A stretch of 7,830 bases of DNA, from positions 3,451 through 11,280 of the forward strand of contig DYJQ01000017.1 of assembly GCA_020723045.1 (NCBI GenBank), read 5' to 3'. Positions 1 through 5,873 of this stretch are shown piece by piece. This stretch comes from Candidatus Micrarchaeum sp. (GTDB taxonomy: Archaea; Micrarchaeota; Micrarchaeia; CAILAH01). The notes beneath the pieces are model-generated. The model saw nothing but the letters and a program-made list of their open reading frames with translations. It was not told the DNA's origin and did no database searches. Position numbers and translations under genes: made by a program. Numbering within the stretch: position 1 is the stretch's first letter; each line of letters opens with the position of its first letter.

Positions 1-125
1 CTTGTTTCTTCTTTGCTCTGATTACCAAACAATATTTTTTTATTAGGAATGATCTTTACGAATTGGCCACCACTGCCCCATCTCTCCAATACTCTCTTTT
101 TCTTAAGAGCTTTTGTATGCCGTTC
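1..125. other. Left-edge region without a firm gene
   Basis: No confident gene is seen. On the minus strand, the frame of the membrane protein stays open after its TGA (126-128) for about 41 codons to the window edge (KKKRVLERWGSGGQFVKI is part of it). This could be the start of another minus-strand gene with a TTG start near 83, or chance. An A/T-rich run (about 32-46) reads as A-rich on the minus strand, so it is not a T-run terminator for the operon. Confidence 0.3.
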
Positions 126-770
126 TCACTCAAGCGATTTCAGGTTTGCAATGATGATGGAGCCATCATTATTGTATATCTCAATCCTTGCTGGCAGTGG
201 TATATTCTCAATCACCCATACTGTAATCCTATTATCCTCGCTCACGAGCTTGACCGCTTCATAGACACGGCCCCCGTATATTGCGCTACTCACCTCGCTT
301 GCCATCAGCCTCTCTTTCGCACCCATCAGTGTAGGTAGAGCATATGCGGCCAGCCTGCTCTCATAATCCCCGTAACCAGAGTTGCACGGTATCTGTATGC
401 CCTTGTAATACCTCGAGGTGCACTTATAATCCGATGTGCTCACGAGTATACCTGCCCCATTATCCTTCGGCTCTATGCCGTCAAACGTAACGAAATCAAC
501 CCTTATAGAATCGCCCTCTCCACTCTTAGAGTAGAGTGCAGTGGTGCTGTTGAGCTCTCCATTAGATATGCTTATTATCTCATACTTATATCGCGAGGGA
601 ATTAGGATATTGTATGCCTCATCCCACTTTATTGATGATGTATCCGTCTCATTTTTCTGAGGCAGTTGAGGGGTATGGTATGCAAGGTTGGCGATGATTA
701 TAACACCTAAAATGACTATTAGGAGCGCGGCAGCGATTATGGCCAGCATGGTGCGGGCATCCCCTCTCAC
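126..770 (-). CDS. Unrecognised single-pass membrane-anchored protein, last gene of the operon
   Basis: I do not recognise this 214-residue protein. Residues 8-29 are an uninterrupted hydrophobic stretch (ML-AIIAAALLIVILGVIIIA) after a short Arg-containing N-terminus. This reads as an uncleaved signal anchor with the remaining ~185 residues outside the cell. The outer part has two cysteines (about 117 and 129, 'YKCTS' and 'IPCNS') that could form a disulfide. Its C-terminal third (ITVWVIENIPLPARIEIYNNDGS) has the strand pattern of LolA-like or outer-membrane-lipoprotein-sorting-like folds; that resemblance is inference only. The GTG start at 770 has a GAGG site about 7 bases upstream. An ATG at 749 (codon 8) also has a GAGGGGAT-like site and gives a shorter N-terminus, so the start is unsettled. 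The gene begins 39 bases after the PAC2 chaperone and is probably co-transcribed with it, although nothing in the sequence links it to proteasome function. Confidence 0.75.
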   Translation of the reverse strand: MRGDARTMLAIIAAALLIVILGVIIIANLAYHTPQLPQKNETDTSSIKWDEAYNILIPSRYKYEIISISNGELNSTTALYSKSGEGDSIRVDFVTFDGIEPKDNGAGILVSTSDYKCTSRYYKGIQIPCNSGYGDYESRLAAYALPTLMGAKERLMASEVSSAIYGGRVYEAVKLVSEDNRITVWVIENIPLPARIEIYNNDGSIIIANLKSLE

Positions 771-809
771 TTCATATCCTCTCCCTCTATGATTATGCGG
801 ATGAATTTC

Positions 810-1556
810 TCACCTAATATAGCTGAGCGGCCCCTCTTTTCCCTCGCTTTCCTCAAGCTTCTTCATTTCCTGTTCTGTGATTTTATCAACCTTTACGCGT
901 TTATCGAGTGCATCCAGCTTAACAGTAATCCCTATTATCTCTGATAGCTTTTTCAGCAGGACTTTTGCAGAATTTGCATCTACATACGCACCGTGTGTCT
1001 CGCCCATAAGGCATACGCCCTCCATACCTTGCAGCTTGCCTAAGCCCAGTAGCATACCCGCCGCGCCAATGATTGTCCCTTTGCTTTCTCCGAATACCAC
1101 TCCCCGTTTTTCGAATTCTTCAACAAGCCTCTTGTGTGTGGCTGCGCCGAGCACTCTCGGTTTATCGAAGTATTTCCCGCTCCCGTAGCCCCCCAACGTG
1201 TAAATCCTCTTTGCATTCAGCGATTTGAAATAATCGAGCATCTTATTCGTCACTTCAAACTGCGCCTCCGATGTCACTGCCTGAACATCTCCCAGCAGTA
1301 TGATGAGCTCAACCTTCCCTTTTTTGTACCCGTAAATCACATTGCGCAGCATTCGTATAGTGCCGTTCTTGCGCATGATGACTTGGTGCGGGAAATGTGG
1401 CGAGTATATCTCGGCTATCCGTTTTGCTTCCAACTCCCGTACGAGATGCTCAGCTGCAAGTTTGCCAACGAGCCCAATGCCCGGCAATCCCTCTATCACG
1501 ACTGGGTTCTTAAACTTCATGTCGCGCACAACTCTGATGTAGGTCTCATTTTTCAT
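810..1556 (-). CDS. Proteasome assembly chaperone, PAC2 family
   Basis: This 248-residue cytoplasmic protein belongs to the archaeal PAC2 family (PbaA/PbaB-like), whose studied members assist assembly of the 20S proteasome core. Family signatures are visible: EGLPGIGLVGKLAAEHL at about residues 22-38, the LLGDVQ strand near 87-92, the GGYGSGK turn near 122-128, GAAGMLLGLG near 164-173, and the C-terminal MGETHGAYVDANSAK segment near 184-198. The length is typical. The C-terminus ends ...LSYIR, with Tyr third from the end. That is close to, but not, the penultimate-Tyr HbYX motif used by proteasome-docking proteins. The ATG overlaps the stop of nop10 by four bases (ATGA), and a clear GGTGA site (1563-1567) sits 6 bases upstream, so translation is probably coupled. 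Family assignment is firm; which Pba subtype it is cannot be decided here. Confidence 0.93.
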   Translation of the reverse strand: MKNETYIRVVRDMKFKNPVVIEGLPGIGLVGKLAAEHLVRELEAKRIAEIYSPHFPHQVIMRKNGTIRMLRNVIYGYKKGKVELIILLGDVQAVTSEAQFEVTNKMLDYFKSLNAKRIYTLGGYGSGKYFDKPRVLGAATHKRLVEEFEKRGVVFGESKGTIIGAAGMLLGLGKLQGMEGVCLMGETHGAYVDANSAKVLLKKLSEIIGITVKLDALDKRVKVDKITEQEMKKLEESEGKEGPLSYIR

Positions 1557-1708
1557 GCGATTTCACCATCTTCACGCTGTCTGTATTTTGCATATCTATC
1601 CTGCGGTGAGAACTTTGCTGGGTGTGCACTCGCCGCTGGCTGGCCGCAGTGCACCTCTTTCATTGTATACCTGCCGCACACCCTGCATCTGTACATATGG
1701 AACTTCAC
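1553..1708 (-). CDS. nop10: H/ACA RNP component Nop10 (rRNA pseudouridylation)
   Basis: This short gene encodes 51 residues beginning MKFHMYRCRVCGRYTMKE. Nop10 is the small core protein of archaeal H/ACA ribonucleoprotein particles. It binds Cbf5 and helps place the rRNA uridine for pseudouridylation. The first knuckle C-x2-C-G-x-Y-T (Cys8, Cys11) and the C-terminal HPAKFSPQDRYAKYR segment (residues 29-43) are diagnostic. Odd point: the second knuckle, normally C-x2-C, is two residues shorter and reads V-H-C-G (His20, Cys21), so zinc binding, if kept, must use a changed ligand set. The start is GTG at 1708: a GGTG site (1714-1717) lies 5 bases upstream, and an in-frame ATG four codons later would leave almost no residues before the first Cys. 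It follows aIF2-alpha after 51 bases and overlaps the PAC2 gene by 4. Confidence 0.93.
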   Translation of the reverse strand: MKFHMYRCRVCGRYTMKEVHCGQPAASAHPAKFSPQDRYAKYRQREDGEIA

Positions 1709-1759
1709 ATGCACACCCGTATATATTGTGAGGTCTTTTAATAAAAAGGCATTAAGTTT

Positions 1760-2542
1760 TTACTTCTCCTCGCCAGCCTCAGCCAGCCGGTACTTGCATT
1801 TTCCCATGGAATCATTTATCAACTTTGTTATGCGCCCCAGTTCCTTCTCCGCACCCTTGTAATCATCCGCTTCAATGTCAATTTTGTACAGCGGTGCACC
1901 AATATATTTTATCTGCATCTTGACCTTCTCAGATGGCGTTACCGCCAGCGCTTTCTTTATCCTCTCGACACCGTCCTTCTCAAAGCATTCCAGCAGTATG
2001 CTCTTGCTCACGTGCACTTTCTGCTTCTTTATGTTGTCCGCCGCAATCTCCAGGAGCACATCGAGTGTCTTCTTAGGCACATCCGCCAGCTTCTTCCTTG
2101 CATCTTCAGGGCCAAAGGAGAGCGCCTCGAGTGCATCGTACTGCGACCCAAACGCTTTCTCCAACACGCTCCCAACTTCCTCTGCAAACTTTACCTTATC
2201 CTTCTTGAGTTTTTTTGACGCGATCTCAAGCAATTTCTCCGCTCTCTTAGCCTTCCTGTACTGCTCCCTCTTCCATACCTTATCGCTCTCGCTCACCCTC
2301 TTTATGGTCAAGTCAACCTGGTTCTTCTCGGGAACGAGCCGGTGTATCTGTGCGATTACTTTCTGGCCCTCTTTTACATGTTCATGGATATTCTTTATCC
2401 ATCTAGGCGCAATCTCTGATACGTGCAGAAATGCCTCCATGTTATTATATTCATCTAGGGTACAGAACGCACCGTATGGCAATATCTTCCTTATCGTAGC
2501 GATTACAAGCTCTCCTTGTTCAGGCTTTGTTTTCAACACCAT
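1760..2542 (-). CDS. Translation initiation factor aIF2, alpha subunit
   Basis: This 260-residue protein is the alpha subunit of archaeal initiation factor 2, the heterotrimer that brings initiator Met-tRNA to the small ribosomal subunit. Three parts can be seen in the usual order. An N-terminal S1-type RNA-binding barrel spans about residues 9-82 (GELVIATIRKILPYGAFCTL, then EAFLHVSEI and VDLTIKRV). A helical domain covers about 88-175 and starts with the family's KVWKREQYRKAKRAEKLL helix. A C-terminal alpha/beta domain covers about 180-252 (KVKMQIKYIGAPLYKIDIEADDYKGAEK). The length is normal for the family. The ATG at 2542 has GGAG five bases upstream and lies 22 bases after rps27e, so it is very probably in the same operon. 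Confidence 0.97.
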   Translation of the reverse strand: MVLKTKPEQGELVIATIRKILPYGAFCTLDEYNNMEAFLHVSEIAPRWIKNIHEHVKEGQKVIAQIHRLVPEKNQVDLTIKRVSESDKVWKREQYRKAKRAEKLLEIASKKLKKDKVKFAEEVGSVLEKAFGSQYDALEALSFGPEDARKKLADVPKKTLDVLLEIAADNIKKQKVHVSKSILLECFEKDGVERIKKALAVTPSEKVKMQIKYIGAPLYKIDIEADDYKGAEKELGRITKLINDSMGKCKYRLAEAGEEK

Positions 2543-2564
2543 TCACTCTCCATGATCCCCCGCA

Positions 2565-2726
2565 TTACTCCAGCTCTTTCTGAATCTCGCCGATTATTTT
2601 TGCCTCGCCGCCCCTTGGCTCTGCAAGCACTGCATTGCAATTCATGCATCTCACTATGGACTTGGCATACTTGAACACCGGCTGTTCAGAACCGCAGTTG
2701 CATTTGACAAGAACAAATTCCGCCAT
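2565..2726 (-). CDS. rps27e: Ribosomal protein S27e (small subunit, zinc-ribbon)
   Basis: This gene encodes 53 residues, MAEFVLVKCNCGSEQPVFKY onward, ending KIIGEIQKELE. S27e is a zinc-ribbon protein of the archaeal/eukaryotic 30S/40S subunit. The family core is plain: K-C-x-C-G-x-E-Q-x-V-F, then V-R-C-x-x-C-x-x-V-L-A-E-P-x-G-G-x-A-K-I. Cysteines at 9, 11, 27 and 30 would bind zinc. The first pair is C-x-C rather than the usual C-x2-C, one residue shorter. The ATG at 2726 comes 12 bases after the rpl44e stop, with a modest GGGGATG element just upstream. The rpl44e-rps27e-aIF2-alpha order is a conserved archaeal arrangement and supports the call. Confidence 0.95.
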   Translation of the reverse strand: MAEFVLVKCNCGSEQPVFKYAKSIVRCMNCNAVLAEPRGGEAKIIGEIQKELE

Positions 2727-2738
2727 AACAACATCCCC

Positions 2739-3023
2739 TTACTTCTTAATCTCGACCTTCTTCTTGGTCCTCCCGCCACCGAGTACGCGCTCATGTGCCT
2801 TATTGCACACAGTGCACACAAGTATGACCTTCTGTCTCTTTCCCTGCTTCCTCACTGTGGCTTGGCCCTTCACTTTGCCGACATAACCTTTGGTCCTCCG
2901 CTCATGCCTCAGCGTACCCCATGCGAGACCTCTCGCCTTCCCTTTCGACGGGTTCTTCACCTTGTGTTTTGTGTGCTTTCTACACGAGGGACAGAACGCA
3001 TTCATCTCTTTTGGAACCTTCAA
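2739..3023 (-). CDS. rpl44e: Ribosomal protein L44e (large subunit, zinc-binding)
   Basis: L44e (eukaryotic L36a/eL42) sits near the E site of the large subunit. The basic sequence has two zinc knuckles, F-C-P-S-C-R-K-H-T near the N-terminus and V-C-T-V-C-N-K-A-H near residue 70, and the C-terminal R-T-K-K-K-V-E pattern. Length is normal (94 residues from this start). Start choice: the longest reading begins with GTG at 3032 (97 residues, MFELKVPKEM). I prefer TTG at 3023 because GAGGTG lies 6 bases before it, and it yields M-K-V-P-K, which matches the usual family start. For the GTG at 3032 the purine run is too close to act as a binding site. The gene follows the GINS stop within about 15 bases and precedes rps27e by 12. 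Confidence 0.93.
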   Translation of the reverse strand: MKVPKEMNAFCPSCRKHTKHKVKNPSKGKARGLAWGTLRHERRTKGYVGKVKGQATVRKQGKRQKVILVCTVCNKAHERVLGGGRTKKKVEIKK

Positions 3024-3037
3024 CTCAAACACCTCTC

Positions 3038-3562
3038 CTATTGTAGCGGCTCAGCCGCATTCTTTTCTATCATTATCCTCCCTTCTTTATTAGGGAGAGA
3101 ACATACATCACCTGCAGTGAATGGCCCGTATTCATTGCCATCAGTGGCCTTAAACCGCGGCACATCTTTAAGCAGTCTAACATTTATAATATCTTTTTGG
3201 GGTGTTTCAGCCTCTGGCACACCCATACTCTCCATCATTTTCTTGAACTCCTGCACCGCACGCCTTGCATTCTCATAGAGAATCTTCTCCTGTACCGTGA
3301 GCCCCTGCGGTGCATCAAGCTTATTGTACACTTCATTGAAAACGGCTGTGAGCAGTTTCTCAACCCTCTTTCTCTCTACATCCTGCAGTACCTTCTCGCA
3401 GTTCTCAAGCTCTCTCACCTTCTGCGTATCCCACTTTGAGGCCAGCCCCTTTTTCAGTTGATCAAGGTATGCAAATACATTTGAGTATGTATCCTCCTTC
3501 AGTTGCGTGAGGGCATTCGACCTCTTCTCCTCAGCTTGTATTCTGCGTATCCCATCATACAT
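3038..3562 (-). CDS. GINS complex subunit, Gins51 type (replication)
   Basis: This is an archaeal GINS subunit, part of the CMG-like replicative helicase assembly with MCM and a Cdc45/RecJ-like partner. The order is a long helical A domain (about residues 1-120 from this start), a short linker rich in Pro and Glu, and then a small C-terminal beta B domain. The B domain has the family pattern V-R-L-L-K-D-V-P-R-F followed by Y-G-P-F-x-x-G-D-V-C-S-L-P. A-then-B order indicates Gins51 rather than Gins23. Start choice: a longer reading begins with GTG at 3604, overlapping the priS stop by 4 bases (GTGA). I prefer ATG at 3562 (174 residues, MYDGIRRIQAEE) because GAGG (3571-3574) lies 8 bases upstream, and family members start directly with this helix. 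The gene next to priS and upstream of rpl44e is in its usual place. Confidence 0.9.
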   Translation of the reverse strand: MYDGIRRIQAEEKRSNALTQLKEDTYSNVFAYLDQLKKGLASKWDTQKVRELENCEKVLQDVERKRVEKLLTAVFNEVYNKLDAPQGLTVQEKILYENARRAVQEFKKMMESMGVPEAETPQKDIINVRLLKDVPRFKATDGNEYGPFTAGDVCSLPNKEGRIMIEKNAAEPLQ

Positions 3563-3600
3563 AAGAACATCCTCGTATTGCCCTCTCTTTGCACCGCACC

Positions 3601-4641
3601 TCACACAAGTTTTGCCACTCCTTTTCCTATGAGATAGGCGGCGTAGTATTTAGGCAGTATTGTCTTTTTATTGTTAATCTCATCAAACTCCCTCTCATTG
3701 AACACTGTTTTGGGAGCGTGCGACACCTCCACCTCAACCTCTTCATCGCCCAGAAATACCGCATCTCTTAATGGATCAAACTTATCCATATTCTCGACTT
3801 TTTTGGCTATGAGCATTGCTTCTCCATGTATTGTGCCCGGCAATCGTATGAGCCGGCTCACATCACTAGTAACTTGCTCATCCACATTTGCTTTTTCAGC
3901 AAGCCTGCACTCTTCAAACTCTCTGTAGAACCATGTGCTCTCCGCTATGCCCTTCCACATACCAAACACTATATTGTCTAGGTACTCCTGTCTTTTTGCT
4001 GTCTTAATCCTCCCTTCCTCCAATCTCCTCTTTATACACCGTGCAATCCTGCCGAACCACGCGGGCGAATCGCTATTTGCACCCGCTTCTATGAATATGC
4101 CCGCATCCAGCCCCAGCCCATTCAAGTAATTGACGATTTCTATCCTCTCCCTATTCCCAAAGTCCTTATACCTGCCATCATTTACATGGATGTGGTATCC
4201 CCTGTTCCCGCTAAAGTTTACCGATAAGTCTTTACTGGAAATGCCAAAATCTGGCTTTAAAAATTCTTCTATGAGGTGTACTGTCTGCTCTTTGGCCCTT
4301 CCGAGGCACTCATCGCACACAAACCCTTCCCCATGGTTCTTGCAATCGTGCACGTCAATATCGAATACGAGGTCGGACCCCTGAATGTTCTTATTCGACA
4401 TCGGCCTTGCCTCTGGAGCGCTATAGTATGCCACGGAGTAGGATACAAACAGCGGCGCATTTGCCACGAGATAGTTCTTGAGTTCATCATTAGTCTCGAA
4501 CCGCTTATGCCTGAAATCGATCTTCTTCTCGAACCCAAACCCAAACTCCCTCCTCTCCACCATGTATGGGTAGTCGGGTGCATGTGTTTGGTAGTACTTC
4601 CTAATCTCCTCCTTAAGAAAATTCATCTCCCTCTGTTCCAT
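3601..4641 (-). CDS. priS: DNA primase, small catalytic subunit PriS
   Basis: PriS is the polymerising subunit of the archaeal/eukaryotic primase and makes primers with PriL, which is not in this window. The 346-residue protein has the catalytic pair in LVFDIDVHD (Asp94, Asp96), the SGNRGYH motif at about 144-150, and the third acidic residue Asp260 ahead of RLIRLPGTIHG. A zinc site C-x2-H-x5-C-x2-C is at Cys100, His103, Cys109, Cys112. The FDPLRDAVFLGDEEVEVEV segment near 288-306 is also typical. All key residues are present, so it should be active. The ATG at 4641 has no ribosome binding site, but a TATA-like CATTTAAA is centred about 28 bases upstream, which fits a leaderless message. It is the first gene of the minus-strand operon and overlaps or closely abuts gins. 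Confidence 0.97.
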   Translation of the reverse strand: MEQREMNFLKEEIRKYYQTHAPDYPYMVERREFGFGFEKKIDFRHKRFETNDELKNYLVANAPLFVSYSVAYYSAPEARPMSNKNIQGSDLVFDIDVHDCKNHGEGFVCDECLGRAKEQTVHLIEEFLKPDFGISSKDLSVNFSGNRGYHIHVNDGRYKDFGNRERIEIVNYLNGLGLDAGIFIEAGANSDSPAWFGRIARCIKRRLEEGRIKTAKRQEYLDNIVFGMWKGIAESTWFYREFEECRLAEKANVDEQVTSDVSRLIRLPGTIHGEAMLIAKKVENMDKFDPLRDAVFLGDEEVEVEVSHAPKTVFNEREFDEINNKKTILPKYYAAYLIGKGVAKLV

Positions 4642-4665
4642 CGCAGGAGATTATGGTGATTAAGG

Positions 4666-4673
4666 TTTAAATG
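4666..4673 (-). promoter_or_regulatory. Possible TATA box for the priS operon
   Basis: The minus strand reads CATTTAAA here, centred about 28 bases before the priS ATG. Archaeal TATA boxes sit about 25-28 bases before the transcript start, so this would give a leaderless message, in keeping with the lack of a ribosome binding site before priS. A second minus-strand TATA-like element (TTTATATG, about 4706-4713) would instead give a leader of roughly 40 bases. Confidence 0.4.
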
Positions 4674-4686
4674 TGCGCTTAAAAGA

Positions 4687-4695
4687 TTTATATAC
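4687..4695 (+). promoter_or_regulatory. TATA box of the plus-strand orphan gene
   Basis: The sequence TTTATATAC, preceded by an A-rich AAAAGA stretch that can act as the BRE, matches the archaeal promoter consensus closely. A start about 25-27 bases downstream (near 4717-4720) leaves a leader of only about 12-15 bases, which contains GGTGAT (4723-4728) ahead of the ATG at 4732. Confidence 0.7.
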
Positions 4696-4731
4696 AATAT
4701 TCGTTCATATAAATACAACTATGGTGATGCT

Positions 4732-5853
4732 ATGCCAGATGGTGAAGGCGGCCCATTAGCGCAACTCCCAAAAAAATCTGATGCGGCGGTTGAGGCCGAG
4801 AACATGCTCAACAACCTGCTTGCGCAGCACAATCTTAAGGCCCAGATTGTGAATGAGAACGGCAGAAATGTTGTATATTTTACTGACGCACAGGGCAATG
4901 CACTTTCTGAGAATGAGCTTCTGAAACGTCTCAATGATTTTAGGGACAAGAAACTGATTAACATGAAAGGCAAGTATTTTGTGCTCGCAGTTGGTCTCTT
5001 AAAACAGGGTGGCTTGTCCGATAAAGAAATGGAGAAAATAAACACTGCTACCACTGTTGAATTAAAAACATTTGAAGCAAATGCGAAGAATTTTCTTAAA
5101 ACTGCACAATTCACTTTAGATGCGGGTGGCACACAGGAAAGTGGTGGCGAGGGTGCTTCACAGGGAAGCAAGGCCTACCTTATCTCACAGAAACAATGGG
5201 ATGAGTGGTGGAGAAGCTCGGAGTTTGCTAAACATCAACTGAGTGAAAAGAAGATAGAGGAAACGTCGCAATTTGAGGTTTCTCATCAGCTTAACGTGAA
5301 AAAAGAAAATGTGAATAAAGACATTACGGTAGAAACGAGTACAACGGAGACAGGAACGAATGCAGAGCAAACTGTAACTATTCGCGTGCCCACTACTGGT
5401 AGGAGGGGTGGAAAGGGCAAGTCGCGCGGCGAGTTTGTAGCTAAGTTGCGGAAAGAAGTGCTAGATGAGATATACAAGGAAACCGTGAACATGCTCACTG
5501 AAATGGCAAAGAATGGCCAGAATAGTTTAGCATTTGAAGATGGTGTAGTATATTTCACCCATAAGGGCAAGAAGTACGAGCTCGTTGGCAGCAAGGGTAA
5601 TGTAAACACAAAGGCATACAAAGAGTTCCTGTTTGTGAACCGCAACAATAACGAGGTGAAGAAAGCAGTGCGCAATGCCATGATAGCCGCAGTTGACGAG
5701 GAGGGATATGCAAAGATTGAGGAGGAGGCACAAGAAGCTTATGAGGCGAATTATGGAAAGGGCAAGAAGATGTCAAAATATGGTTTTGCGATCGCGCTTT
5801 CATACGGGGCCGTGTGGCAGGATGAGGAGGCTAGGAATAAACAAAACCCATAG
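4732..5853 (+). CDS. Unrecognised 373-residue protein with two possibly related alpha/beta halves
   Basis: I recognise no family. There is no signal peptide, membrane segment, Cys-based metal site or nucleotide-binding motif, so it is likely a soluble cytoplasmic protein. What can be seen: an N-terminal alpha/beta region (about 18-125); a Gly/Ser/Glu-rich linker (about 130-146); a Trp-rich patch QWDEWW (155-160); a long charged and Thr/Glu-rich stretch (170-222); a basic Gly/Arg/Lys cluster (223-233) that could contact nucleic acid or another acidic partner; and a C-terminal helical and alpha/beta region (235-365). Both end regions contain a helix, then VVYFT with a following Gly-containing turn, then another helix, hinting at an internal duplication. 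The ATG at 4732 is backed by a strong TATA box and GGTG five bases upstream. It is the only long plus-strand gene here, divergent from priS and convergent with the KaiC-like gene 20 bases away. Confidence 0.85.
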   Translation: MPDGEGGPLAQLPKKSDAAVEAENMLNNLLAQHNLKAQIVNENGRNVVYFTDAQGNALSENELLKRLNDFRDKKLINMKGKYFVLAVGLLKQGGLSDKEMEKINTATTVELKTFEANAKNFLKTAQFTLDAGGTQESGGEGASQGSKAYLISQKQWDEWWRSSEFAKHQLSEKKIEETSQFEVSHQLNVKKENVNKDITVETSTTETGTNAEQTVTIRVPTTGRRGGKGKSRGEFVAKLRKEVLDEIYKETVNMLTEMAKNGQNSLAFEDGVVYFTHKGKKYELVGSKGNVNTKAYKEFLFVNRNNNEVKKAVRNAMIAAVDEEGYAKIEEEAQEAYEANYGKGKKMSKYGFAIALSYGAVWQDEEARNKQNP

Positions 5854-5873
5854 TTTCCTAAATTTGAGCAGTC

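Noticed and set aside
126..128. Recoding of the TGA so that the membrane protein continues leftward
   Set aside because: No sign of a recoding element, and an open run of about 41 codons is not strong evidence.
1134..1862. Long plus-strand open frame (242 codons) spanning PAC2, nop10 and the end of aIF2-alpha
   Set aside because: It crosses three well-supported minus-strand genes, and its translation is rich in Cys, His, Phe and Ser with no family resemblance; it is the shadow of the opposite strand.
1875..2555. Plus-strand open frame (226 codons) opposite aIF2-alpha
   Set aside because: Ser/Phe/Thr-rich low-complexity translation, lying fully antisense to a firm gene.
2793..3278. Plus-strand open frame opposite L44e and GINS
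   Set aside because: Antisense to two recognised genes and without its own promoter or family match.
4719..5171. Minus-strand open frame (150 codons) opposite the orphan gene
   Set aside because: Composition rich in Ser, Phe, Cys and Pro is that of an antisense shadow. The plus-strand frame has the promoter, the binding site and a balanced soluble-protein composition.
5286..5681. Minus-strand open frame with hydrophobic stretches, resembling a membrane protein
   Set aside because: Antisense of Lys/Glu-rich codons gives Phe/Leu/Ser, which mimics membrane segments; no start signals.
5854..5873. Possible shared terminator between the convergent genes
   Set aside because: Only 20 bases, with no hairpin and no clear T-run on either strand.
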